DNA of 64,000 bases, taken from assembly GCA_009763385.1 (NCBI GenBank), contig CM019824.1, forward strand, positions 152,030,305 to 152,094,304, in the 5' to 3' direction. A program made the translations under genes and the position numbers. Within the stretch, counting starts at the first letter, position 1, and each line of letters begins with the position of its first letter. This document shows, piece after piece, positions 10,315-21,180 of this stretch. This stretch comes from Coix lacryma-jobi var. lacryma-jobi (taxonomy: Eukaryota > Streptophyta > Magnoliopsida > Poales > Poaceae). The notes under the pieces were generated by a model. The model was not told where the DNA came from. It searched no databases and saw only the letters and a program-made list of their open reading frames with translations.

Positions 10315-12160
10315 CTATGCTCGGCGTGCCACCTTGGCCCTCGTGCGCTTGCCGCGCTGAGGGAAGAGAGCGCGCATGGCCTCCTTCCTGACTGAGAGGC
10401 TTGTGTCATTGAAGGCTTGGCGGAATTCTTCAGTCACAGCAACATCAGGTACAGTGTTTGACAGACGGCCTGTCCATTTCTCCAGAAGAACTTTCTTGGC
10501 CTGCAACTCTGGCTTCGGGTCCCGAAAGACGGACTTTACTGCATGTCTTGTGTTGCGTCGAGGCACCCAGTCGTCGTCCAACTGCCTAGCAATGAGCGTG
10601 CGAGGGGTGGAGGTGCTGATAGGCTCAAGCAGCGGAAGCTGAAGGGCTTGAAGGAAGTCACCCTTAGTAGCCCCGGACTCGTCGCGCTCAAGGGCTTCAG
10701 GCGCGCTGGAGCGCACCGTGGACGCATCCAGGTGCGGCTGCAGGCACCTGTTCGACCCCGGCCCTGGAGAGGGAGGTGTGGTCCTAGGCGGGGAGAGCGC
10801 CCTGTTCACCCGCTGCGATGCTAGCTCGTTTTTGACCTGCGAAAGACACCAGTCAACAGCCGGGGGCGCAGCCGGAAGTTGAGTACTGCAGCCAGCCTGG
10901 AGGAGAAGTGGCGCGATGTCGATAAAGCCGCCCATGAACCCCCACGGAGAGCGCTGCAATTCCCGTGTCACAAGCATGTCGGGAGTGGCCCCTAGTCCAG
11001 GGATGAAGGAGGCGGCCGGAGAGGCCACCCACGGCGAAGCCGGGGCCTCGATCGTCAGCCGGCGCCCTACGAACGGGGTAGCGGGGGGAGGAGTCTGTGA
11101 CAGCCCAACCTGAGGCTGGGTCGTGGCTTTGCCAACCTTAGCTGGCCAGGATGAGCTTTGCAAGTAGCAACCCATGGAGGCAGGGGCAGCCAGCTGTAAC
11201 GGGCACATGATTCGACCAACAAGCAACGATCCTTTGGATTCATGTTGAACTGTGGGGGCGGCAGAATGCTTGTATCCCCAGCCACTTCTTGGATGGTGCC
11301 GGTTGCAATTGTTGTCATCTGAGTCGTCCGAGTCGGCGTCGCGCTGCGGCGTGGGCCAGTCATCGCCCCTTTCACCGTCCACGAGGTCCCCTAGCCCGCC
11401 GTCGCCGTTGCCCCCCCCCCCCGGCGCCAGCCGAAGGAGGGGATCCAGGGGGTGTTGTGGTCTTGGTATGTGACTAGGCGTACCCGGACTAGGTATTGCA
11501 GGCCCCGCAGAGACTGCCCCTCTTCGGCCCACCCAGGGAAGCGAGGCTCCGAGATGAAGATGATATTCTGGTCGTTGATGAATTACGGATGATGACACCA
11601 AGCAGTAACGAAAATAATTCCCTGTCGTCCTCTGCTGGGACATCGCGGAGTTCTGTCAACTGTATGTCCGCACACGCCGCACCGAGCACCGATTGCGTGG
11701 TGGCAACATTCCTGGCATGGAGGGGTACGCGCGCTAGGGCCAACAGGACCCGGAAGCGAAACTCTCCGGCCGAGGCCAAAGAGGTTCGCCTCCACGGGTA
11801 CCAGATCAGCGGCAGCAATCCACCGCCTGGCCTGGAAACGCGGACACGCTCCCTGTCCTCCCAGCGATTGAACCTTACAATGAAGTCTTCAGGGTGGTGC
11901 CTTCTGATTTGAGCTTGGTCTTCCCTGATTTCAAAATGATTCCAAAGATGCGCATAGATCATGGCAATGGACACTTGAGGCCTTGTGCCACCAACCACCA
12001 CCACCAGTGCCCGCTGCAGGGTGGCTTCCGCTTCTTCAATTTCTTGAGTCCTGGGCACCACAACCAGTGGGGCGCGAGGGCGTGGAGGTCGGGCCCCAAG
12101 CACCGCCCCCACCCACCCGACCGTCGTTGTCAGGCGCTTGATGTGGTTGAGCTTCGTCAC
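10315..12160 (-). pseudogene. LINE ORF1-like protein, frameshifted
   Basis: The N-terminal part (12160 to about 11640) reads AMIYAHLWNHFEIRED and HPEDFIVRFNRWEDRERV, the kind of RNA-binding-like domain found in plant LINE ORF1 (DUF4283 style). The C-terminal part (11643-10315) is Pro/Ser-rich, then LARRKQ-like basic sequence ending KRTRAKVARRA four bases before the ORF2 open frame. A frameshift near 11640 separates the two. Runs of G or C at 11411-11420 and 12266-12287 may be slippage sites. No zinc knuckle was seen. Confidence 0.6.
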
Positions 12161-12529
12161 GGGGGGGCAGCCCTGTTGCCGTCCATAGCAGGGGTCGGGT
12201 GGCGCTGGGCCGCCGCCGGCGGAGGGCCCGGAGGCGGAGGGGGCAAGGGCGTCGATGGTCCCGGCGGTGGGGGGTGGGGGGGGGGGGTGTTGGCGGGGCG
12301 CAGCAGGCCGGAGTAGAGGTGAAACGGCCGGTGGACACCGATCTCCCCGAGATGGTATCTGCCGGCGACCAGTTCCGAACGCGCCTGAATTTAAGATGTC
12401 TCACTAAAGTCACTATTAACGCGGCCACTACTCTTTTCACATTTGGCCTCCTCCGTGCATGCGATCGAGCATTTGCAAAGCTTGATAAAAATATATGTCT
12501 TGTCAACGACAATATATTTAGTTCCACCA

Positions 12530-12830
12530 ATTTTTTTTATGTTCTTGTCACATTGGATGTTAGTCTATGAAAAATGGAAAACTAATTTATTAGCCGCAGG
12601 ATTATTCGCGAGACGAATCTACTAAGCTGTATGGTGGTATAATTAGTTTTAATTTGGTAATGATGGATTAATTTGGCTTAATAATAGATTAGTCTTGTTA
12701 CTAACTGTATGGTGGTATAATTAGTTTTATAATTAATATATTTTTATTATTAGACTAAATTAACGTCGTAATATTCAATGTGACGGACTAAACTTTAAGC
12801 TCCTGAATCAAACATCCCTCTAAGTTTTGG
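12530..12830. mobile_element. degenerate MITE-like sequence
   Basis: AT-rich, with the phrases TTCGCGAGACGAATCTACTAAG (12606-12627, given as two parts: TTCGCGAGACGAATC and TACTAAG) and ATGGATTAATTTGGCTTAAT, which recur in a very common grass non-autonomous DNA transposon. Two copies of GTATGGTGGTATAATTAGTTTT lie at about 12629 and 12707 (GTATGGTGGTATAATTAG core). Ends and target duplication could not be fixed. Confidence 0.4.
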
Positions 12831-12894
12831 TCCGAATTTAGAATTGCATGTAGCGTTTCCTCTATTTTTTTATAATCTGACAGGAACCTGACCG

Positions 12895-14038
12895 ACGTTG
12901 CCATTGCGAGAGTTAAGATTTTGGTCGTCTACCCAAAAGAATCGGCAGCCACTCGCCTCCAGCCCCGTGGCGATCTCCCTGATTTGTGTGTGCATGGCTC
13001 ACAGCCGGCGCTGCGGTTGCCGAACCCAACGTACACCACTGCACAGACCGCGCCGCGCTGGCTGCTCGTCAAGCGGTCAAGCCATGCAACCTGAGCTGAT
13101 CGAGTTGCTGTGCTGCGACGTCGACGTCGACCTGAGCGGGCCGATGGTGTACACCGGCGGGAACCCGGGGACGACCTTGCCGTCTCTCAGGGTCAGGGCG
13201 GCGAGCGCTGCCGGCTCCAAGGTGTCGAACTCGAACGTGTTGACCAGAAAGCCATCGCCCATCGGGCGTCGGCGTTGATGATCTCGCGGCCGTTGTCGAT
13301 GGCTTGGTGAAGAGTTTGTTGAGATCGAGCAGCGGCTGTGGGAGACAGGAGGACTGCGGGATGCGACGCACGCCGGGGAGGAGCGAGACCGAGAGCATAT
13401 GGTGGCAGAGGAGATGAAGAGGACATGGCAGAGGGGTGGTAAAGGGCTTATAATTTAGCCTAACAAATTTAAGGAAATTTAAGGATCGGGGTCAATAAAA
13501 ATCAGACCATAAAACTATATAATTTTGAACTAAAAATCGAAAGGGCAAAGTTGGATTATGAAGGAGTGATAAGGGGCATGATCCATTATCATCCCTAGGC
13601 ACTGCACACCGATCGAGCTCCTTGGCGATGGGGATGACGTGGGAGGTCAGGGTGACGTCTGTAATGACGGCCGAGACGCACGGGGCGGCGCCGGCGATGA
13701 GCGGGCCGAGGAGGTGCGCTGAGCGGCGCAGGGCCTCCCATCAGAGAAAGAACGGGCCGCGGTCGGGTCGACTCGTGGCTTGAGAACTCGGACGCGTCCA
13801 GCGGCAGGAGGTGGAGGTCGACGCCGCGAAGTGGTCGGCCTAGGCGGCAGAGACGGTGGGAAGAACGGTCACCACGGAGGTGTCGACGTCGTGGCGGCCG
13901 TGCCCCGCGAGAGACGCGATGAAGCGGAAGAACGGGAAGAGGTGGCCCATGCCAGCGCTCGGGATGAACATGACATGCATGTGGGCGTGCGCTGCCGTCG
14001 AGCTCTCCCAGGCTAGCTCTTAGTTGCCGACGGGGCCA
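12895..14038 (-). pseudogene. UDP-glycosyltransferase (family 1) pseudogene
   Basis: Read from right to left, the N-terminal part (about 13980-13600) gives MFIPSAGMGHLFPFFRF, VVTVLPTVSAA, DLHLLPLDASEF and, in another frame, LRRSAHLLGPLIAG and VIPIAKELD. These are the acceptor-binding half of a plant UGT, closest in style to UGT708-like C-glycosyltransferases. After about 150 bp of non-coding sequence (13440-13595), the second part (13430-12895) gives GFLVNTFEFDTLEP, GKVVPGFPPVYTIGPL, VVYVGFGNRSA and IREIATGLEASGCRFFWV. It stops before the PSPG donor-binding box. At least three frameshifts and an in-frame stop are visible, so it is dead. The UGT family is secure; the subfamily is a suggestion. 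Confidence 0.75.
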
Positions 14039-15437
14039 TGGCTGATCGAACGCTTGGTTAGTTGGTGTGCCGTGTGTGCGTGTGGTGTCGTGGTGATGAA
14101 CGATGGAGCGGGGTGAAGTGTCCCTAGCAGGAGCGGAGTCATTTGAACACAGAGATCCTGCAAACTGACAACAATTATATGTGTCAAAATATAATAGAGG
14201 TCGTGCAAACCAACAACAATTATATGCGTCAAAATATAACAAGTTAAAAGTATATATAACACCTAAACAAATATTTATGACAAAAGAAAATAGAAAAACT
14301 AATAAAAATAAAGGGAAATCAATTAGTCTCAGACCTTCACCTGATCAATATAATTCTTTACGTAGAAAAAGAATCGCGATAATAATAAATAGTTAATCGG
14401 GGCAAAATTAATTAGCACTAGATCCTAAACATCAAATGACAAGCAATCAGTCACTTATCATTTAGCCTCAGACAAAAAGGGTCACTTAAACGGGCAAACT
14501 AGTCAGTTAAATAATCTTATTACTGTGAAAGTGTTTAAATATTGAGTACACAGACTAATTATTGTTTATATAAACAATAACGAGAGCGTAGGAGATAAAG
14601 AAGATAGCAGAAAGACTAATGTTAAATATTATATATCTCATTACAGACTAATCCAAAAGAATAAATAAAAAACATTTATTTTCAATTAACTAGCTAATTA
14701 GAGTGTTTGTTATGGAACAAACTGATGTTTAATAGACTAAGAAAAATAAAAAATATGAAAAAAATAAGAAGACTTAATTTTTATTTATGTATAAGATACT
14801 TTTAAAGATAAATATAGATTAGGAATAAAAATCATAGTTACGTACAAATAACATTATTAACTAGTCAATTAGATAATTAAGTACCTAATTAAGGGGATAT
14901 ATTACGGGAGTTACCCCACCCCCACACACACAGCACGCGCATCCCTCTCGATTCCCCACGCGCAGCCTAGTCCCGGTGCTCCGTGGGCACCGTCGTGGGC
15001 CCTCCTGCGGGAGCGGACCACCTGCCGAGCGATGGCCAGCGAGATTGGGTGCCGAGCGATGGCCGAGCGCGCCGAGGAAGAGGGAGCCAAAGATTGAACT
15101 CTTAGCTAGAACGCAGTGAGATTATCTTAGGTTCCTCTATTTTCATCTTCTATACTACCTAGTCATCAAGATTCTCTCATCTATATTTATTTCTCTCGCA
15201 TCCATCTATCCTCTATATCATCCTCTATTTATTATGGGTCCACTTGTCACTATATCTAAATATATCCATAAGAGATCTAGTTTTGAAGAATTAATTGTAA
15301 CAAATTCAATGGTGCAATCGAAATTTAATTTGAGTTTTCGGTTTGTGAGATATAACATTTTTTAAAAAACGAAATTGGATAGGGTCCACGCCGTACTCTC
15401 TCCTCTCTCTCCTCTCCCTCTCACGCGACGCGCTGCC
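14039..15437. other. AT-rich intergenic sequence
   Basis: No gene recognised. Two roughly 44-bp tandem units containing ACAACAATTATATG[T/C]GTCAAA lie at 14158-14194 and 14202-14240. 14270-14900 is very AT-rich and 14920-15080 is GC-rich, with a short duplication of CCGAGCGATGGCC. 15394-15422 is a CT-rich microsatellite-like run. Confidence 0.6.
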
Positions 15438-15639
15438 CCGCTAAATGTTGTTGCTTCCGTTGGCTTTAGCGTACGCATGCACCTACAGGATGAAATAACG
15501 TCTGTCACTGCAGCTTTTATTTCCTGTAAATGACGCGTCCTCTCCGCTAAATGTTGCTGCTTCCGTTGGCTTTAGCGTACGCATTCACCTATAGGATGAA
15601 ATAGCGTCTACCGCTACAGCTTTTATTTCCTGTAAATGA
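15438..15639. repeat. 106-bp tandem duplication
   Basis: The unit starting CCGCTAAATGTTG at 15438 is repeated at 15544. Both copies contain GCTTCCGTTGGCTTTAGCGT and end TTTATTTCCTGTAAATGA. About ten substitutions separate them. Function unknown. Confidence 0.8.
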
Positions 15640-16888
15640 GTTTAGCGGACACTATGCAGTTCGCCAGTGCAGGTGGTCTTACAGACTTACAGGTAGAGAA
15701 GATTCATTTTATAAGCAAGACTAGGTAATATGTTCCGGTATTCGTGCGTTGCTACGGGACAACTAAACTTTTGTAGTAAAAACACACGGACCGTACACTA
15801 AGATAAAAGACTAGCCACAATGTGATAAAACATCGGTGCTGAATCTAGAGAAGCAGTGTCCAAGCACTGGCTCATGTGCCATTGCAGCCTCCGATGCTCA
15901 CTTCAAAAAACTTGGCATCGACTTACCTACATGCTTCTATGCTTACTCTGTGCTGGTGTTCTCGAGCATTGATGACTGAAGTACGGAGTAGCAGGCAGAG
16001 ATGAAAAGAAGGGGGGGGGGGGGGGGGGGGGGGGGGTTAGGGGTTACAGGAAGGTAGGTCCCACATGCATTAATTACATCAATGCTCAACGTTGTGGCAT
16101 GTAAAATGTTTCAGGCATCGAGTAGTTAAATTTTTTGAGCACCCACTACATTGTGGGTAGTCTAATACTGTAAAATTAAATATCAATGTTAAAATAAAAT
16201 TTAATACAAAAGGCAAAGTTCATAACATTAACACAGTCATGAAGAACGTGATGTCACAGACTCACAAACTCTATTATATAGACCTAATAGACCTTAATGG
16301 TTTATATTGGCGGAAAGAAATCTCAGGGTCAATGTTCCATTGCAAAGTGCACCCACGGGGTCAATGTTCGTAAGTAATATAATCAGGTACCCAATCTTGA
16401 ATCTTGAGCTTTAACACACCTGGAGGGAGACTATTGAGGGTCAAAGTGTTGAGGAACCATGTGTGTTAAATCTCAAGATATGGTACATAGCTCTTTCCAC
16501 AACGTCGTCGTGCCGCAGCCATGCGCACCGCACCCTGCCTTCTCCCATCTCCCCCCGCTGGGCAGACAACACCTCGCCTAGCCGTGCACTGCAGCGACAT
16601 TCCATATGTCGTCCATGCCTGAGCCTCGCGTGTGGGTTAGCACCTATGACATCCCCGCCCAGCTTCGCGCCCTGTCCCTCCTGACACCTAGAGGTGGCGC
16701 ACCCTAGGGACATCGCTTCAAATTCATCACCAAGGAATCGCTACCACCAAGCATAGGCATGACAACGGTCAGGAGTATGAAGTTTGAACCAAGATTGGAA
16801 TGAATTGATTAACTTGATGTAGACCGGCCCTTTGCTGACAGCACGGGCCGAGCCGTGGTAGTCGCCAGCCTGGTGGAGCGAGTGGAAC
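15640..16888. other. intergenic sequence with a 26-base poly-G run
   Basis: No gene recognised. Near 15720-15765 the phrase TTCGTGCGTTGCTACGGG is of a kind often found at the ends of grass transposons, but I could not place an element. A pure G run fills 16011-16036. The open frames around 16441-16713 have no recognisable protein. Confidence 0.5.
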
Positions 16889-17346
16889 TAGACATGTCAA
16901 CGGTCCCCTTCTCCGATTCCCTGCGGGAATTCACCCATTATAGGACGGGGATGCTACAAATTTTATTCCCACGGGGAATTAAATGAGGAAAAAATCATCC
17001 CCATAGGGTATGACGGGGACGAGGATGGTATGCAGTCCCCCGTCCCCGTTCCCCGCGGGGACCCGAAATGCTTAAGGCCCATGTCATTTAAAATCATGTG
17101 TTATTTACTTATGTATATTTGAGATTTATTGTCTTGCTTTGCGAAGTGTCTATTTTATTTTCATTTAGTATATTGATGATGTGGGGACGGGGATCCCCGC
17201 GGGGATAAATCCCCGAGCGGGGATGGGGATGGGGAAAAATTGTTCCCCGCGAGCCTTCACGGGGACGGGGATGGGAAAAAATTTCCCTCGCGGGGACGGG
17301 GATGGGGTAGTAACCCCCGACGGGGAATTCCCCGTTGACATGTCTA
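16889..17346. mobile_element. hAT-type MITE, 458 bp, with perfect 8-bp target duplication
   Basis: The ends are a perfect 15-bp inverted repeat, TAGACATGTCAACGG at 16889-16903 and its complement at 17332-17346. The flanking bases AGTGGAAC occur on both sides (16881-16888 and 17347-17354). An 8-bp target duplication is the mark of the hAT superfamily. Inside are G- and C-rich blocks (GGGGACGGGGATGGGG types at both ends) and no transposase, so the element is non-autonomous. Confidence 0.9.
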
Positions 17347-17354
17347 AGTGGAAC

Positions 17355-19674
17355 ATGTCCAGTCCTGGAGCATGAACTCATTGTTTACCACCAATAATTG
17401 TTTTTCCATAATAATTGTTTTTTAAACAAAAGCCAAGACACATGAAGCAATGCATGAGTCAATTTAATAGATAAATCACATTTTTCAAACATTGGTATTA
17501 GGGTAAGAAATAAATTTAACAAACCTTCTACTTCCAGTTTTTATTGAGATCTATCCTTCTACTTCAGTACTTTAGTTTTTCTTTGTAAAAGTACACATTC
17601 TAGAAACGCTGTATAGCAAGGAAAAATGACCTTGTCATAAGGTTTTATCTGTCAATGGCTAGCTCTGAATCTAAACAATAGATATCTCGATTCTTCATTC
17701 ACCAACAGTTCAATCAAGTGATTTGGTTAATAGGTAGCCATTCATTTGTCTAAGTCATAAAAATTGTGCAGTAATATATGTTCCATAAAACTGTGCACCA
17801 TGAAAATGGCGTAGTCATATATGTTCCATAAAACTGTGCAGTCATAGATCTACAGAACAATCCAAAATACTGATCAGCTTATGTTTCATGACTACCTTTT
17901 CTTTGCATACTCTAATACATTATTAATTTTCTCAGACTCAAAATAAAGTAGTAGTAACATCTAGATGGCATGCATTCTGTGGTATCAGCTGGTATGCGTT
18001 CTGTGGAAGATGCAACTTCTGAAGTCAGTAAAGGAATGCAAAATTTAACCGGTCAGTAAATGACAAGGAATCAACTGCTACTAAAATTTAACTAATCATT
18101 AAATGATAAGGCATGTCAAATTTATCCGGTCAGCAAATAACAAGGCATGTAAAATTTAACCAATCAGTATATCATGCACTCTGAAAGATCTTATCTATCT
18201 TTTACCAAACTAAGCTTCTTCGATTTAATTTGAAGAATTGAGTGATTCCATAGTGTTTTCCAAAGCAAGCTACTCAAGCCACACAATCATAAGGCGCGAT
18301 CCATCTTTTTTTACAAAGTTGCAAAGTGTCGACGGCTTACCATGTAGACGTTCAAGGCCCTGATGATGCTGATGGAGACGAAGGTCTGCTGCTGCTCGAA
18401 GACAATCTGGAACTGGAACCTCTTATCCTCTAGCCCCATCATCGCAAGAAAGGTCCTGTCCCCATCCTGCCTAAATGAAGAGAAAAATAGATCTGATTAG
18501 CTATTTAATTTGTGAGATGACAAATGCCCAAACAAAACCAACTCATGAATCATGATACCTGATGGATGGAGTAGATCTATCTGTTGGTAGTGGTCGCTGT
18601 ACTGTCCCGACCTGGTGGTGTGGAGTTGTGGACCGTGGACGCTATACGAGCATCTTTCATAAAGCTAGGAGACCAGATAGAGTAAATCCTCGTGCTGGAG
18701 CTCAGAAAGTGGATAATGCACGAGTTTCTAGAGGGTACGTGAGCCTGCTTCCACCTCGCCTCCATGGCTAACGCATTCAATAAGTCAGAAACTCAAGTAA
18801 TAGGTTTGAGGCTTCTGGTAGCACGTTCAGTAAGTCAAAATCAGTAGTAGGTTTGAGGCTTGCAGCAACACGTTCAATAAGTCAGAACTGAGAAGCAGCA
18901 ACATTCAGTAAACTAATAGGTCAGTGCATGGAGAGGGACCATACCTTGAAGGTTGTTCTCCAGATTTGTGCTGTCAGCTTCAAGTTGGTAATGACAACAA
19001 CCCTCCTGAAATACCTCAACGATGCCAAGGAGAGCATAATCACACAAATTGAAGGCAAGCTGTTGTACGAACGATGTGTAAAAAAACGTTCTCTGAACTA
19101 TCTTGATACAGAAACTGCAATAGCTACTGAAACTCTGAAACTGAAACTAAGAACAAGTGCTACTGTCGAACACTACCAAAGCAAGAGAAAGTTAAACTTC
19201 TGAATGAATATTCACCATCACATTAAATACAAACTAAAATTATTTTCTCTCTTTTTAGTTGTGGGAGACATATCTAAACTTAGAACTTTGTAGCTTCTCA
19301 TGCATAGACTGCTAGACACAAAATTCATTAGAGCCTAAATAATACTTCTGAATGAATATTCACCATCACATTAAATACAAACTAAAATTATTTTCTGTAC
19401 AGATAAAATTCAGCTTTGGTTAAAAAACTTGCATAAATGCTGAATGAAAAGAGTAGACTGAAAGGTCGGTGCTCATGCTCAGTTTAATTTTACTAATGCC
19501 AATTGACATTTTCAGTCCTGATGCATGGAAGTTTAGAAAGACCGGGCAAAAGCATAGTTGTCAAATTGTTTCCTGGTGTGCTCAGTCATTAGATAATGGA
19601 ATATTGCAAAGTATATTTCAACAAATAAGTTTGCAACTAAGATAATAGAATGTGGATGTGCTGGATCATGAACA
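17355..19674. other. intergenic sequence with short tandem repeats and exon-like fragments
   Basis: Repeats seen: ATATGTTCCATAAAACTGTGCA twice (17777-17798 and 17820-17841; core TGTTCCATAAAACTGTGCA), a roughly 49-bp unit with AAATTTAACC/TATCCGGTCAG (18040-18175), a roughly 60-bp unit with GTTTGAGGCTT (18780-18915), and an exact 53-bp repeat (19196-19248 and 19344-19396). Possible minus-strand exons are described separately. Confidence 0.55.
18334..18473 (-). pseudogene. exon-like fragment of an unrecognised gene
   Basis: On the minus strand an open stretch reads DGDRTFLAMMGLEDKRFQF followed by QIVFEQQQTFVSISIIRAL and NVYM, bounded by an acceptor-like TTAG and a donor-like GTAAGC. A second stretch at about 18940-19020 (VVVITNLKLTAQIWRTTFK) also ends at a donor-like GTATGG. 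I do not recognise the protein. It could be a decayed gene or a fragment carried by a transposon. Confidence 0.35.
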
Positions 19675-19679
19675 ATAAG

Positions 19680-20518
19680 TGTTGTTTCGGGACCGAGACC
19701 CCGAAACAGCAGGTTGTCACACGAGCGAGAGCGCGAAGCGAAAGCGAGAGTAGACGGAAGAAAGTGGGAAATCGGGTGAAGTGAACAATGCTCTCCCTCC
19801 CTCTACTTGGGAGGTCGGGAGCTTTTTATATTATCCCAGATCAGTTTGAAAGTACAAGAATACCCGTCCAACCACTCTGTTGCAATTACAACGGTATCCT
19901 ACTCAACTACTCCGTGCCTGTTTGCCACCCTCAGCGACCCGAGGGGCAACTTCTTAACTCCGTCTCTTGATGGGCCCCGCGCCCCCGACTCCTTCCCCTG
20001 TCCGGTGGGTCCGCTCCATTCGATCGAGGCTTCCGGCGACCTGCGAAAGCCTGTGAAAAACCGAAGTCGTGAACGAAAGTTCCTGCCGGAGGCGCCAGGC
20101 TCCTTCCGCGCGAAAGCAGCTCGGTCCGCTCGCTGCTGCTCTTTCGCACGAAAGCCACCCGCCTGCGTGTTTCCGCTCGGAAGCTGCTTCTGTGCCCGGG
20201 CTCCGGCCGTCTTGGCCCTTCTTCGCGCGGATGCGTGCTCCTGCGCGATGACAAGCTTTCGCGCGAATGCTTCCTTTCGCACGAAAGCTTCGTCCTACTT
20301 CGATCTTGCGGGCCGGAGGCGAATGCATGCTTCCGGACGACGACGTGCTTCCGCGTGAATGCTTTCTTTCGCACGAAAGCTCCGTCTTCCTTCGGTTTCG
20401 CGGGCCGAAGGCAAATGCGTGCTTCCGCGCGACGACAATGCGCACATCCGCGCGAAAGCTCCGTCTTCCTTTGGTATTGCGGGCCGGAGACGCCAGCGGT
20501 CTGGGTACCATCCCAACA
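19680..20518 (-). mobile_element. 3' LTR (left) of the Tat element, 839 bp
   Basis: On the plus strand it runs from TGTTGTTTCGGGACC to GGTACCATCCCAACA. A minus-strand TATA-like ATATAAAAAGC lies around 19815-19828. The right half is built from diverged repeats of about 70 bp containing TTTCGCACGAAAGC (itself a palindrome-like element). One fewer repeat than in the other LTR explains the 73-bp length difference. Confidence 0.9.
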
Positions 20519-21180
20519 ATAGCCCCTCACGATTGGATTTGTAAGCTTGCAAAGTTCGACCGTGTCCTTTCGCTAGGCGCCTACGCCCGCCCAAAAAACT
20601 TTTGCTTCGTTTCGAAGCCAAGTTTTTTTTTGCGCTTCGTTTCACGCGCCAGGACCTCTTGTCACCCCTGACACCGTGTAACGTCTGTGAGGCCGTTGCG
20701 ATGCTTCACAATCCGTGCCCAGACGTCTTTTTGTCTTCCTCGAAAACCGTGTACCGTATTGGCATGCCGTTGCGACGCTTCGAAACCCGTGCCCAGGTGT
20801 CTTTTTGTCTTCCTCGAAAACCGTGTGCTGGCTGCTCGTATTTAAGCGTGAGGGCTTCGGCGGGGAGGCTACTTGGCCACTTAACGCATTCCCGCCTCAT
20901 TGCCTCGCGCTTGTGAAGCCTCACGTCATTCGCTTTGAGCGAAAGCTGCTGGTGTCTGCCTCACGTCATTCGCTCGAGCGAGAGCTGCTGGTTCCTGCCC
21001 CGACTGTTCGCTGGGCGACAGCTGTGGTGCGTAGTTCTTTTCTCTTGTCTTTGTTTCCTTTCGGCTTATCTCATGTTTCGAACTGGTTCTTTAAGTTTGT
21101 TTGCTTCCGCCCCTGTCCTCCCCCTTTTCTTTTTTCCTTTCGCATGCATTCTTGTTTATTTGTCTTTTGCGCCATGTTAG
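20519..21180. other. polypurine tract and spacer of the Tat element
   Basis: The bases next to the LTR read TCGTGAGGGGCTAT on the minus strand (20519-20532), the likely polypurine tract. At 20694-20752 and 20769-20827 lies a 75-bp-period duplication sharing GTGTCTTTTTGTCTTCC or GACGTCTTTTTGTCTTCC and CGAAAACCGTGT. The rest up to the extra gene shows nothing recognisable. Confidence 0.6.

Larger units (their letters stand above)
7474..12400 (-). mobile_element. L1-type LINE on the minus strand, 3' part displaced by an LTR element
   Basis: Read on the minus strand, an ORF1-like region, an endonuclease and a reverse transcriptase occur in the normal L1 order. The reverse transcriptase is cut at 7474 by the LTR, so the zinc-finger C-terminus, 3' UTR and poly(A) should lie to the left of the window, beyond the other LTR. 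The 5' end is not sharply defined. Sequence composition changes from GC-rich to AT-rich around 12370-12480. Confidence 0.8.

Noticed and set aside
16441..16713. Open frames of 73-90 codons on both strands
   Set aside because: No recognisable protein, no conserved context, and next to simple repeats.
19807..20671. Open frames in both strands over the Tat LTR, repeated at 33213-34113
   Set aside because: LTR sequence with internal repeats; the frames differ between the two LTRs and have no domain.
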